Below, one piece after another: positions 9,639-18,788 of a stretch of DNA of 64,000 bases. The stretch lies in NCBI RefSeq assembly GCF_000317515.1, contig NC_019738.1:3498001-3562000 (forward strand), in the 5' to 3' direction. The notes below the pieces were generated by a model. It ran no database searches and was not told the origin of the DNA. It saw only the letters and a program-made list of their open reading frames with translations. This DNA is from Allocoleopsis franciscana PCC 7113 (GTDB lineage: Bacteria; Cyanobacteriota; Cyanobacteriia; Cyanobacteriales; Coleofasciculaceae). Every line of letters starts with the position of its first letter. Positions within the stretch are counted from its first letter, which is position 1. Made by a program: the position numbers and the translations under genes.

Positions 9639-10709
9639 ATGGCTTTCAAATCTATCGTAGAGTTGAGCGCAAAAGAAACTTTATCCGATTATGTAACAGC
9701 GATCGCCTGGTCGCCCGTAGGCAATCTCTTAGCTGTTGCTTCTGGTGCCGGAGAAATATGCTTACTGAAGGATTTTGTGGGTCTGTCCTTGTGTCCGCCA
9801 ACAGGTCAATCGGTCGATGCTTTAGCCTTTTCATGGGATGGCAAGTGGTTGGCAAGCGGTGGGCAAGATGGCAATATTACGCTGTGGCAGATGGAACCCG
9901 ATGTACCTAAAATCGCGGATACGCTTGAATGTGGTTCTACCTGGGTCGATCGCCTAGATTGGAATCCGACTTGTAATTATTTGGCGTTTAATCGAGGGAA
10001 AACTGTTCAGATTTGGGATGCAGATCGGACTGAAGAGGTTACTAGTCTGGTAGGGGTGGCGAGTCCCCAAGATATCCGCTGGTCGCCGGATGGCAAACGT
10101 TTGGCGATCGCTGTCAAAAGCAATATCCACATCTGGAATGCCCACAACTGGAATGAACGGCTGTATCAGTGGGAGTTGACCTCACCAGCCAGTGCGATCG
10201 CTTGGTCGTCTGATGCTGCCTATCTCGCTAGCGCGATTCATGACCTTAGTGTTGGAGTTCTGGACTGGTCGAAAGCGCAACACCTCCAGCGTGAACCACT
10301 CAATGAAGATGAACTCCCTGCAATCCTGTGTGGCTTTCCCGGAAAAGTGCGGAAGCTGGCATGGGCAGATCTCCCACCCTCAGCCGACTTGCCTCCAATT
10401 CTAGCCGTGGCAACCCGTGAACTAGTAACAATGTGGATGCAATCGCCGAAAGGCTGGGAAAGTTGGGTACTGGACCTACACGGTGGTAAGGTCTTGGATG
10501 TGGCGTTTCAACCCCAGAGTGGTTTACTTGCCTCTGTTTCAGAAGATGGCTGGATTATTTTATGGCAAGCTGCCCTGGAAGCAACTCAGATTCTCGAAGG
10601 TGCAGAGGAAGGATTTTCTTGTTTGGCATGGCATCCCACGGGACGGTATTTAGCCGCAGGAGGACAGAGGGGTGAATTATTGGTCTGGTCTACTTGCACG
10701 GATGTTTAA
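9639..10709 (+). CDS. WD40-repeat protein
   Basis: 356 residues forming about seven WD40 blades, with repeated SPDGK/LAxGGxxGxxxxW patterns (for example LASGGQDGNITLW and LAAGGQRGELLVW). No signal peptide or enzyme domain, so a cytoplasmic protein-binding scaffold is likely. It starts 13 bp after cysS and is followed within 12 bp by a small Cys-rich protein, so the three probably form one zinc-responsive operon. WD40 genes of this type recur beside COG0523 genes in cyanobacteria, but I know of no established function. Confidence 0.85.
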   Translation: MAFKSIVELSAKETLSDYVTAIAWSPVGNLLAVASGAGEICLLKDFVGLSLCPPTGQSVDALAFSWDGKWLASGGQDGNITLWQMEPDVPKIADTLECGSTWVDRLDWNPTCNYLAFNRGKTVQIWDADRTEEVTSLVGVASPQDIRWSPDGKRLAIAVKSNIHIWNAHNWNERLYQWELTSPASAIAWSSDAAYLASAIHDLSVGVLDWSKAQHLQREPLNEDELPAILCGFPGKVRKLAWADLPPSADLPPILAVATRELVTMWMQSPKGWESWVLDLHGGKVLDVAFQPQSGLLASVSEDGWIILWQAALEATQILEGAEEGFSCLAWHPTGRYLAAGGQRGELLVWSTCTDV

Positions 10710-10721
10710 GGAACAATTTTT

Positions 10722-11252
10722 GTGATTACACCTGGTATGACTTCTATCCCCTCGGACTATCCCATATTCGGCACAGAGATTCGATGTCCTCAGTGCCATC
10801 AACCAATTCCAGCCTTGCTACTCACAGACTCTTACATTTGCCCTAAGCATGGAGCTTTTGAAGCCAATCCCAATACAGGGGAGTTAATTCATGTTCAGTC
10901 GGGGCGATGCTGGCATCAATGGGAAGGTCAATGGTATCGTCAGCATATTCATCCCGATACCCTGCGCTTTGAAATCGCTGAGGCACTTGAGCACCTTTAT
11001 CAAAATGGATATCGAGCAACCCAGGTGATCGTTGCTCAACGGTATAAAGAGATGCTTGGCAACAGCTTAGAACATCATGCAGACTGGTTTGAGCAGTTTT
11101 GTTTTGTGAAGCAACGACTGTATGGAGTGCCAGTGGAATTTAGCCCAGACCAACATACAGAACCTCGTTGGAAAATTATGAACTTTGAGTTTCAAACTGA
11201 ACCGGGGAACCCAACGAACTATACTTATCCATTTCTCAAAGCATGGCGTTAA
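10722..11252 (+). CDS. Cyanobacterial conserved protein with CxxC zinc-ribbon-like N-terminus (TIGR02652-like)
   Basis: 176 residues from GTG 10722, or 171 from ATG 10737. A CPQCHQP motif and a later CPKH form a ribbon-like metal site in the first 50 residues; the rest is rich in aromatic residues. I believe it is the cyanobacteria-only family TIGR02652, whose function is unknown. It is the last gene of the cysS-WD40 unit. With the WD40 protein it may form a two-part helper for zinc sensing or protein repair, but this is only inference from position. Confidence 0.65.
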   Translation: MITPGMTSIPSDYPIFGTEIRCPQCHQPIPALLLTDSYICPKHGAFEANPNTGELIHVQSGRCWHQWEGQWYRQHIHPDTLRFEIAEALEHLYQNGYRATQVIVAQRYKEMLGNSLEHHADWFEQFCFVKQRLYGVPVEFSPDQHTEPRWKIMNFEFQTEPGNPTNYTYPFLKAWR

Positions 11253-11315
11253 GAGGGATAAGGTCATAAAGGTTTACCCTTGAATGACGGAGTATGCCAC
11301 TCCCTGGCATATAAA

Positions 11316-11838
11316 TTACCTCGCGATGCATTCTGCTAATTGTTGTCTAATCGCGTCTGCATTCAACGTTCGTCCAATGAAAACGAGTTGGTTACAACTT
11401 GGTAGGTGAGAACGTTCGCTTTTCAAGTCACATCGCTTACCAGTAAGTTGAAACACATGGCGTAACTGACTCCCCTGAAACCAGAGAATGCCCTTTGCTC
11501 GATAAATATTAGGTGATAAATTATCAATAAAAATTTGAAACTTGGACAGATTTAAGGGACGATCGATTTCAAATGAAACTGCCATAAACCCATCATTCTC
11601 CAGATGGTGAGAATGATGCTCGTGATGCTCTTGCTCCAGATGGTGAGCGGCTGATGTAATACTTTGATAGAGGCTAGACTCGTTAAAGTTGACATTCAAA
11701 ATTAGTGGCAATGGCACCTGTGCATATTGTGTTTGGATAACTCTAGCGCCTTGCTTAAAGGAACGAATATAGGCTTCTAGTTCATCAACTTGCTTAGGTG
11801 TCACTAAATCAGTTTTATTTAAGAGAATAATATTTTTG
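11316..11838 (-). pseudogene. COG0523 GTPase, 3' fragment
   Basis: A third COG0523 copy lacking its front. The frame keeps ILLNKTDLV (G4 motif), a short His-rich linker and the C-terminal domain with AKGILWF, but the P-loop and CxCC region are gone. Matching sequence starts near 11838, next to AT-rich DNA with a stop codon in frame. It is closest in layout to the copy at the window start. It is probably a deletion remnant and cannot bind GTP normally. Confidence 0.85.
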
Positions 11839-11993
11839 ATACAAATTTTTCAGGTTATTTAGCAAGTGAAAACCGCCTCGCTGACCTCTATAGTTTCGCT
11901 CATTTGGTAAAAATGAGCAGGATTTACAGACAAATAGAGTGTGTTTAGCCATAGGAGAAGTCTGGACTAAAAGAGCGTAATAAGATAAATAGG

Positions 11994-12593
11994 TTAGTTA
12001 GATAGAAACTTGGTGCTGCCTACACACCTAACCCAAACTAGATGCCCTAGAGCTAAGGAAATCGTCCATATCATCTCCTTAAGAAAGAGATGAGCCAAAA
12101 TCGATAAGGTGATACTATGTTCGTTTCCAAGTAATGTACCAAAAAGCAAAATCAGGCTTTCAAACAAGACGAATCCAGCAATTAAAGCCGTTCCTAGCCA
12201 GAGGAAATGACCGCCCATTCTTTCCCGACTGAACCGAGGCTTGATGGTGGCTAGTAAGGTTACTAGAAGCGTTCCCAACCCCATAATTAAACCCCAAACA
12301 AAAGAATCAGTTGTCTGAGGATAATTGCGGAGGGTGTACCCCCAAATTTGATTGACCAACCAGATGATTGAAATTGCTTTCACTGCCTGTGTCGGCTTCA
12401 GAGTCGTGCCTGCTACAGTCGCAAAGCTGACCAAAGGGGGGTGCGGATAAACTACACTACTGGCACTACCCAGGACAGTGAGCAGAAGAACCCAAAGACG
12501 GTTTTGTGCAACAGTAGACCAAGCCAATTTCCATCCTTTAGGTTTGACTGCGCGTACTGGAGCAAGGGGAGTTTTTGTGTGATTCATGGTCAT
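11994..12593 (-). CDS. Unknown integral membrane protein
   Basis: 199 residues with about five predicted membrane segments (around 30-50, 72-90, 95-115, 128-152 and 162-185) and a basic N-terminus. I do not recognise the family. It starts 22 bp after the FeoB-like stop, so it is the last gene of the thrS-flavoprotein-feoB-like run. Its place suggests an accessory subunit of the FeoB-like transporter; no metal-binding motif is evident. Confidence 0.6.
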   Translation of the reverse strand: MTMNHTKTPLAPVRAVKPKGWKLAWSTVAQNRLWVLLLTVLGSASSVVYPHPPLVSFATVAGTTLKPTQAVKAISIIWLVNQIWGYTLRNYPQTTDSFVWGLIMGLGTLLVTLLATIKPRFSRERMGGHFLWLGTALIAGFVLFESLILLFGTLLGNEHSITLSILAHLFLKEMIWTISLALGHLVWVRCVGSTKFLSN

Positions 12594-12615
12594 CTGCTAT
12601 TGTTTTGCCTCGATA

Positions 12616-14283
12616 CTAGAAGTGGTTGATTGAGTACTCAAATAGGGCGCTGCCCCAAACGAGAAGCAGCGAAAAGCTAACGGCTGCAACAACTTGCTGG
12701 CTCAAAAGCTTTAGAGCAAAGCGCCAAGATACCTCGCGCACAATCGTTAAAAGAGTGACAAGGCAAGGCAGAATTACACCTGCCAGGTAGACTCCAGTGA
12801 GAATCTGCAAGGGGGTCAAAGCCGCCAAAGTATTCGGTTGGGTAAAGAGCAAAATGCCATCTTTGCGAATGGAGGCAAGCACTACGGGTAAAGCGGCTTC
12901 AGCCGGAAGGCGAAACAATCCCATTACAGGACTAAGGACACCAGAGAGGGCAGAAAGAACGCCCAGCCAGTCGAGTAGCGAAGCAATAATTGTAATTCCC
13001 AAGAAGATAGGGATTGCCTGGAGAAAGAATTGAGATAGGGTGCTGCGGGCTTCGCGCCAGATGGCAATCGGGCGGGGCAATTCCAGGAAGCTACGCCCTT
13101 CAACGAGCAACTTATTTAACGGCGATCGCGCTTTTTTGGGTGCTGTCAGTCGAGTGTAAATTAAGGTTGTCACCGTGAGATAGAGCAAATAGGGGACAAC
13201 CAGATAAGGCAGCTTTGCCGCAGCAAACACGCCGAGGGTTGCCCCGAACTGGTAGGAGCAAGCTGAACCAAATGCGATCGCAGAAATACAAGTTCCCCGC
13301 GAACAACTAGAGCAAGCCCTGGTGCTAATTACTGCCGGGACGTTGCAACCGAAACCCATAATCACCCGTACCAAGTCACGGCCACTTAGCCCAAAGGGAA
13401 GCATTAGCGGGTGCATCGCCACTGTGATGCGATCGATCAAGCCACTCGCTTTGTAAGCACCAAGAAACAGAGCGTACAGCACAATCGTGGGGATTGCCCA
13501 GACGAACAGCAACGGCCCCATCGTCACGAGTCCATATCTACCAACAAGAATTTCCCGTAATAAGGACGGCAGCAGGCTAAGTTGCTCCACTAATGGCTTC
13601 ACCAAAGCCTGTACTGGCGGATCGACTAGCGCCGCCAACGTGTTAGCACCCCAGACAGCGATGATGGCAGGCAATAAAAGCAGCAAAATTGCTCCAATCG
13701 GTCCCCAGTAACGATGTTCCAATAACGTTGGTGGTGGCTCAATCCGCCAGTCAATGCGTTCTGGTGTAAACTCTTGGGTAAAGGTTCTGGGAGATGAAAG
13801 AGCCTCTAGAATCTGGACGCGATCGCTCGCACTCAGATGACGGGCATCCACAGGGATGAAACCAATCCCGGAACTCTGGCGGAGACGTTCGAGTACTTGC
13901 ATGGCTTCTGCTTTAGCTCGTACCTTATCCCAAAAGGTAACAGCCACGACTCCCCGCTTGCCTTGAACCAATGGGAGTAACTCCGCTAAATCCTCGTCGA
14001 TATGAGTAGCTTGCACTACAAGCAGCACGGTATCTGTTTCTGGCAAACGGTTCAGCACTACTGCCGTCGTCACGCTATCAGACTGGCGCAAAATCCCAGG
14101 CGTATCGACAAAGGTGCGATCGCCGTCCCGATAGGTTTCACAAGCCACGGTAGTACCCCGAAAATTCGAGCTATAGGCTGGCTTTTGGGTAAGAGAGGCA
14201 ATTAACTGGGATTTGCCAACGCTTTCTTTACCGATCGCAACGATGGCAGTGTGGGTAGAGAGTTGTCCAGTAACTTGGTTCAT
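12616..14283 (-). CDS. FeoB-like metal transporter with reduced G domain
   Basis: 555 residues. A short N-terminal G domain has a P-loop (GKESVGKS, 18-25) and DTPG (60-63), but the NKxD motif is replaced by TFWDK. Then come about eight membrane helices with the Gate/FeoB signature GFGCNVPAVISTRA near residue 310, followed by an unusual cluster (CSSCSRGTC). True FeoB is about 700-800 residues and takes up Fe2+. This shorter form lies in a transcription unit headed by a Zur-type box before thrS, so zinc or another divalent metal is a plausible substrate. No feoA gene is adjacent. Confidence 0.8.
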   Translation of the reverse strand: MNQVTGQLSTHTAIVAIGKESVGKSQLIASLTQKPAYSSNFRGTTVACETYRDGDRTFVDTPGILRQSDSVTTAVVLNRLPETDTVLLVVQATHIDEDLAELLPLVQGKRGVVAVTFWDKVRAKAEAMQVLERLRQSSGIGFIPVDARHLSASDRVQILEALSSPRTFTQEFTPERIDWRIEPPPTLLEHRYWGPIGAILLLLLPAIIAVWGANTLAALVDPPVQALVKPLVEQLSLLPSLLREILVGRYGLVTMGPLLFVWAIPTIVLYALFLGAYKASGLIDRITVAMHPLMLPFGLSGRDLVRVIMGFGCNVPAVISTRACSSCSRGTCISAIAFGSACSYQFGATLGVFAAAKLPYLVVPYLLYLTVTTLIYTRLTAPKKARSPLNKLLVEGRSFLELPRPIAIWREARSTLSQFFLQAIPIFLGITIIASLLDWLGVLSALSGVLSPVMGLFRLPAEAALPVVLASIRKDGILLFTQPNTLAALTPLQILTGVYLAGVILPCLVTLLTIVREVSWRFALKLLSQQVVAAVSFSLLLVWGSALFEYSINHF

Positions 14284-14308
14284 CGCTGTCTATAAAAGAA
14301 CTCAGCCA

Positions 14309-15448
14309 TTAACAAACACAGTCATTGCTACAGCAAGAAAGGTCATCAAGAAATAAACCCTGTTCGCGGTAAACCTGCAAAGGTGAGGGATCTAAACCCA
14401 AACGTTGTGCGATCGCATCAGCCACCACTGCAAACCGCTGCCGGAATTTATAGATAAAACAGAAAATGATATCCTCGTGACGCACAGAAGGTCCAGCAAC
14501 GAATAACCCTGGAGTCCGGGTCGATTCATCGCATTCATTCAGTACAGCATGTCCGTCAGACCAATGAAACAAATGAGCAATGGTACTGAGACTGCCCTTA
14601 AAACCCGTACACAGAATAGGAGGCGTGGGACTCATCCACTGGCGATACTGAATACCCTCATTACCTTGCGCCCCGACGACAACATAACCGTTGTTGTCGC
14701 GCTTGACTCCCACAATGTCAGTATTCCCAATTAGTTCAAGGCGACCTGTAGCATAGACAAACTCCAAGCGCTGTAGTGTGTAAGGAGACAAAGAGATGCT
14801 CGGATCGGGGTTATTGGATGCCCAACTTTTAGCGCGATCGATTACTCCCACTCGTTTTCCCAAAGCAACTAAATTGGTGGCGGCATCCATTCCGCTTTCA
14901 TAACCGCCAATCACAATAAACTCATCCCCCTGCATCTCGTCCCAGGAGCGTACCTGAGTATTATGAATGCACAAATCGGCACCGGGAAAGGGATCGAGGC
15001 GCGGATACTGAAATTCTCCTGCCGCCCAAATGACAAAGCGGCTTTGAACATCGCCTTGGGAAGTTTTGAGGATAAACCCTTTTTCTCCTGGTAGTGTTTC
15101 AATATCGTGAACCTCAATGCCCGTTTTTACCGGAAGCTGAAAATGCTCGACAACCGTTTGTAAATAGAGGGCATACTCCTTACCCGTTAGGTGTTCTCGT
15201 CGAAAAGCTAGAGCTGGGGAGGTATTTAGAGCGATCGCATTCAGGTCGAGTAACCCAAAGCCGTGACTGGGAAACGACGGGGTAATAAATCGCATTTGTG
15301 CGGGCCAGCGATTAAAAGATGCTCCCACTTCATGGCGCTCTAACAGGATAAAATTTTGGAGTCCTAAATCTTTGAGAACGACCCCACAACCGACCCCCGC
15401 CGCACCCGCACCGACAATAACTACATCCAAGATTTGAGAAGAATTCAT
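14309..15448 (-). CDS. FAD/NAD(P)-binding oxidoreductase with Cys-rich tail
   Basis: 379 residues. GAGAAG at 13-18 binds FAD; a second dinucleotide site (VIGGYESGMDAA, about 184) suggests NAD(P)H binding; layout resembles flavin monooxygenases and thioredoxin-reductase-like proteins. The last eight residues, CCSNDCVC, hold five Cys and could bind metal or pass electrons. It sits 40 bp after thrS and 25 bp before feoB-like, in one run on the minus strand, so it probably shares the thrS promoter. A role in reducing a metal or thiol for the transporter is inference. Confidence 0.78.
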   Translation of the reverse strand: MNSSQILDVVIVGAGAAGVGCGVVLKDLGLQNFILLERHEVGASFNRWPAQMRFITPSFPSHGFGLLDLNAIALNTSPALAFRREHLTGKEYALYLQTVVEHFQLPVKTGIEVHDIETLPGEKGFILKTSQGDVQSRFVIWAAGEFQYPRLDPFPGADLCIHNTQVRSWDEMQGDEFIVIGGYESGMDAATNLVALGKRVGVIDRAKSWASNNPDPSISLSPYTLQRLEFVYATGRLELIGNTDIVGVKRDNNGYVVVGAQGNEGIQYRQWMSPTPPILCTGFKGSLSTIAHLFHWSDGHAVLNECDESTRTPGLFVAGPSVRHEDIIFCFIYKFRQRFAVVADAIAQRLGLDPSPLQVYREQGLFLDDLSCCSNDCVC

Positions 15449-15488
15449 TACAGCTATTAACTAGAAGTCTATTCTCCAACTTGACAGG

Positions 15489-17360
15489 TTAAAGCGTCGA
15501 TTTCTCTTCAATCGCTCCTTGCAGACAAGCTTGCAATTCAGCTAAAGTTAGCGTTCCTAACTCTCCCCCCTTCCTTGTCCGCACACTCAGAGTTTGATTT
15601 TCTACTTCCCGTTTACCGACTACAGCAACAACGGGAATTTTCTCTAACTCTGCATTGCGAATTTGCTTGCCCAAACGCTCTCCACTGCGGTCAATCTCAA
15701 CCCGATACCCAGTTTTTTTAAGCGTGGTGGCAACTGATTCTATATACTCTCGTTGGTCATCGCTCACGGGTAACAGACGCACCTGAATGGGGGCTAACCA
15801 CAAGGGGAAATCACCTGCATAATTCTCAATTAAAATCCCAAAAAAGCGTTCCAAAGAGCCAAAAATTGCTCGGTGAATCATAATCGGTTGTTGCCGAGTT
15901 CCATCAGCCGCCACATATTCTAGTTTGAATCGTTCAGGTAAATTGAAATCAACTTGAATGGTCGAACATTGCCACAAACGACCAATGGCATCTCGAATCT
16001 TAAGGTCAATCTTGGGTCCATAGAACGCGCCACCCCCCACATCTTCAATATAATTCCAACCTTTGGCAGTTAAAGCTTGTTTTAAAGCTGTTGTTGCTAA
16101 CTCCCAAACTTCATCGGCGCCAACAGATTTAGCCGGACGAGTGGACAAATTTACTTCATAATCTGTAAAGCCAAAATCTGATAAAATTTGCTCGGTTAGA
16201 TTCAGCACTCCTAAGATTTCATCGGCAATTTGGTTCGGTAAACAGAAGATATGAGCATCATCTTGGGTGAATCCTCTGACGCGCATCAAACCATGCATAA
16301 CTCCCGATCGCTCGTAGCGGTAAACAGTGCCTAATTCAGCAAAGCGCAAGGGAAACTCGCGGTAAGAATGCAGGTCGTGCTTATAGGTTAGAACATGGAA
16401 GGGGCAGTTCATCGGCTTAATTTGATAAGCCACATCTTCAATCTTCATCGAGTCAAACATATTCTCTCGATAAAAATCAAAGTGTCCCGATGTTTTCCAC
16501 AGTTCCAGATTCGCGATATGGGGTGTGTAAAGGAGTTGATAACCCGCTTCTAGGTGAGATTTTTTCCAGTAATCTTCAATAATGTTGCGTATCGCTGCGC
16601 CACGCGGATGCCAAAAAACTAAACCACCGCCAGCATCGTCTTGGATACTAAAGAGTTTGAGGTCTTGACCAATTTTTCTATGGTCGCGCCGCTTGGCTTC
16701 TTCTTTTTGTTGAAGGTAAGCAGAAAGTTGTTCGGGTGTTTCCCAAGCTGTACCATAGATGCGTTGCAACTGAGGTTTGGTTTCATCTCCTCGCCAGTAA
16801 GCACCCGCAACAGTTTCTAAGGCAAAAGCATCGGGATTGATTTCTCCAGTGAAGTTGACGTGAGGACCGGAACACAAATCCCACCAGTAAGCTTCAGGAG
16901 GTATTGTTACTTGTTCAAACAGCGTCGGTTCTGATTGATTAGCATCAATGACACCCTTACCGTGGTCAGGGTTGCCGATAAAGTAGCGGGTAATGGTTTC
17001 TCCGTCAGGGATACTGTCGAGGATTTCCAGCTTGTAGGGTTCCCCTAACTGCTCAATTTCCGCACGAACCTCCTCCCGATCTACAACTTCGCGGATAATC
17101 GGCAAGTTAGCGTTGATAATCTGACGCATTTTGGCTTCAATGCGGCTCAAGTCATCCGGGGTAAAGGGTTGTTGGCGATCGAAGTCGTAGTAAAATCCGG
17201 TGTCTGTGGTGGGGCCAATCGTTACTTTTGTCTGTGGGAGGAGAGTTTGCACTGCCATTGCCAAGATGTGAGCGCAGGTGTGACGAATTCGCTCTAGTTT
17301 TTGCGGGTCATCTTGGCGGAGGCTGTTCTCAGACGGAGATTGAGTTAATTGACTGACCAT
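15489..17360 (-). CDS. thrS: Threonyl-tRNA synthetase (with editing domain, no TGS domain)
   Basis: 623 residues. The N-terminal TGS domain is absent, but the editing domain is present: HTCAH (27-31) and CSGPH. The catalytic core has zinc ligands in MNCPFH, DDAHIF and MIHRA, and an anticodon-binding domain closes the protein. Anabaena has two ThrRS, one of them induced by zinc shortage; this gene's Zur-type box 14 bp before the start fits that role. It heads the minus-strand run leading to the flavoprotein and the FeoB-like gene. Confidence 0.93.
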   Translation of the reverse strand: MVSQLTQSPSENSLRQDDPQKLERIRHTCAHILAMAVQTLLPQTKVTIGPTTDTGFYYDFDRQQPFTPDDLSRIEAKMRQIINANLPIIREVVDREEVRAEIEQLGEPYKLEILDSIPDGETITRYFIGNPDHGKGVIDANQSEPTLFEQVTIPPEAYWWDLCSGPHVNFTGEINPDAFALETVAGAYWRGDETKPQLQRIYGTAWETPEQLSAYLQQKEEAKRRDHRKIGQDLKLFSIQDDAGGGLVFWHPRGAAIRNIIEDYWKKSHLEAGYQLLYTPHIANLELWKTSGHFDFYRENMFDSMKIEDVAYQIKPMNCPFHVLTYKHDLHSYREFPLRFAELGTVYRYERSGVMHGLMRVRGFTQDDAHIFCLPNQIADEILGVLNLTEQILSDFGFTDYEVNLSTRPAKSVGADEVWELATTALKQALTAKGWNYIEDVGGGAFYGPKIDLKIRDAIGRLWQCSTIQVDFNLPERFKLEYVAADGTRQQPIMIHRAIFGSLERFFGILIENYAGDFPLWLAPIQVRLLPVSDDQREYIESVATTLKKTGYRVEIDRSGERLGKQIRNAELEKIPVVAVVGKREVENQTLSVRTRKGGELGTLTLAELQACLQGAIEEKSTL

Positions 17361-17373
17361 AAATCAATATAAA

Positions 17374-17392
17374 AATAATAATCATTCTCATT
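17374..17392. promoter_or_regulatory. Zur-type operator before thrS
   Basis: On the minus strand AATGAGAATGATTATTATT, a near match to the 8068 box (AATGAnAnTnAnTnTCATT with one end mismatch). It lies 14 bp before the thrS start, a position where binding would block transcription. Confidence 0.72.
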
Positions 17393-17468
17393 CTAGGAGA
17401 AAAGGCTAGGTTCAGGCTACATAGAGGGATTCGATCTCCATTAATTCATCCAGGATGTCAATTGACCA

Positions 17469-17868
17469 CTACAAAGAATGGAGTTGTTGCGAACACTCAG
17501 GACACAAACCAAAAAATTCGAGTGTGTGATAGTAGACCTTGAAGGATAGCGACTTACACCAAGTCGCCGCCATGTGGCAGACAGGGCAATCTTCAACAGG
17601 AATCGACTGACCGCAACGAACACAGGTTAAGTAGTGTCGTTGTTCTGCCCTGACTAGGCTGTAGAGAGACTTACCTGAGTTGAGGGTTCTCGCCTGAATC
17701 ACTCCCTCTTTTTGGAGTGCTTTCAATATGCGATAAATCGTTGCTAATCCCAAACTTTGATTTTGATGGCGCAGCTCAATATAGAGTTCTTGAGCGCTGA
17801 TGAAAGCGATCGAGCTGTTTGAGGAGCGTGAGGATTCGCTCCTGACTACTGGCTTGTCGAGCTGGCAT
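17469..17868 (-). pseudogene. zur: Fur-family regulator, probably Zur, with N-terminal frameshift
   Basis: Residues after the break match cyanobacterial Zur: a winged helix (SAQELYIELRHQNQ, then LGLATIYR), a structural zinc site (CVRCGQ and CPEC) and YYHTLEFFGLC. The expected N-terminus (MPARQASSQERILTLLKQLD) starts at ATG 17868 in another frame and meets the main frame at about 17805, at a TTT run, so one extra base appears inserted. The remaining frame could start only at a TTG (17876) with an unrelated first 25 residues. The region CPVCHMAATWCK is also unlike relatives. If real, zinc repression may be lost; a sequencing error is the alternative. Confidence 0.7.
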
Positions 17869-17946
17869 AGAGACAACGCTTGTAAGGGAGTATTCGGTAC
17901 AACTTAAAGTTTCATGACTTGAGCGAACGTTTCCCTCAAGTATTAG

Positions 17947-17963
17947 ATAATGATTATCATTAT
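17947..17963. promoter_or_regulatory. Fur/Zur box, 8-1-8 palindrome
   Basis: ATAATGATTATCATTAT is perfectly palindromic apart from its centre base. It lies 79 bp before the zur start and 54 bp before the hemB remnant on the other strand, so it may once have controlled both. Confidence 0.85.
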
Positions 17964-18016
17964 TGTAACCAAGAAAGTCTCACTACTGCCCATGTCGTCA
18001 TCTAACACCGTTGCTG

Positions 18017-18091
18017 ACGAGCATTAAACGAGCGGGTGCTGACTTGATTCTCACCTACTTTGCCAAGGAGATGGCGTTGATATTGCATTAG
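18017..18091 (+). pseudogene. hemB: hemB (5-aminolevulinate dehydratase) 3' remnant
   Basis: The last 24 codons read TSIKRAGADLILTYFAKE and end at a TAG, matching the well-conserved HemB C-terminus. The roughly 900 bp before it are missing; only the operator region remains upstream. HemB is a zinc enzyme and its gene is part of Zur-linked clusters in other cyanobacteria, so this looks like a deleted zinc-stress hemB copy. Confidence 0.8.
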
Positions 18092-18268
18092 GCAAATTCA
18101 ACACGCTTGAGGGAGATTTCTACAGATTTTTTTGAGGATTAGACTGCGATGCGATCGCTTTCTGATTGCAATAAGGAACTTTCTCAAGAGCAGAGACAAC
18201 GAGTGCTTGGTTTCATCGAAGCTTACTGTAACCTGAATTTGGATAAGTCAATGTAGTTGGCGGGAAAC

Positions 18269-18787
18269 ATGAGACAGCTTACATTACTAATGTGCTTGTT
18301 TCTAACGGTCTTTGCTGTTGGGGTGCGTGCTGAAACTGAAACACCAGAAGAATGGGTAAGGCTGGGACGCCGCGTTCATGGGGGTTTCGGCACCTATGTC
18401 GTGGTGGGGATTCGGATTGGTCTTGATGCGATGAAACGTCTGGAAGCTTCACCACGCGATTTAGATGTAACTTACCAAGAGGGACTGCTCTCCCCTTGTC
18501 CCTGTGTTGTAGATGGCATCATGATTGCCACCGTCTCCACACCCGGACAAAACTCGCTGCGCGTTCTGCCGACAAGACGCGACCGGAACACCTTTGGCGT
18601 TGCGATTATTAAAAATAAGAAAACGGGACAAGCGTTACGTTATACCTTACCCAACTCGGTTCGCTCTCAACTTGATAGTTGGAACCAAAGTTTGACCGAA
18701 CGCCAGCGCTATGACGCAGTAATGAATGCACCTGCTGACTCTCTGTACATCGTGGAACCTTACGATGAACCAGGGAGCAAGTCATAG
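18269..18787 (+). CDS. Exported FmdE-like protein
   Basis: 172 residues from ATG 18269. A signal peptide (about 1-20, ending near VRA) is followed by a domain resembling the FmdE family: VHGGFGTYVVVGIRIGLDAM, then CPCVVDGIMIATVST. FmdE-like domains are small and often metal-binding; the reaction, if any, is unknown. It converges on the pentapeptide gene with one base between the stop codons. Its place beside the zinc cluster suggests a periplasmic metal-related role, which is inference. Confidence 0.6.
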   Translation: MRQLTLLMCLFLTVFAVGVRAETETPEEWVRLGRRVHGGFGTYVVVGIRIGLDAMKRLEASPRDLDVTYQEGLLSPCPCVVDGIMIATVSTPGQNSLRVLPTRRDRNTFGVAIIKNKKTGQALRYTLPNSVRSQLDSWNQSLTERQRYDAVMNAPADSLYIVEPYDEPGSKS

Positions 18788-18788
18788 T

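Larger units (their letters stand above)
17877..18268. other. Intergenic region between zur and the FmdE-like gene
   Basis: Holds the palindromic Fur/Zur box, the hemB remnant and one 35-codon open frame (18149-18256, preceded by a HIP1 site). I do not recognise the product of that frame and it may be another remnant. Confidence 0.6.

Noticed and set aside
11890-11925. Terminator for the thrS-feoB-like unit
   Set aside because: An 8-bp stem (GCTCATTT/AAATGAGC) is present, but no T run follows in the needed direction.
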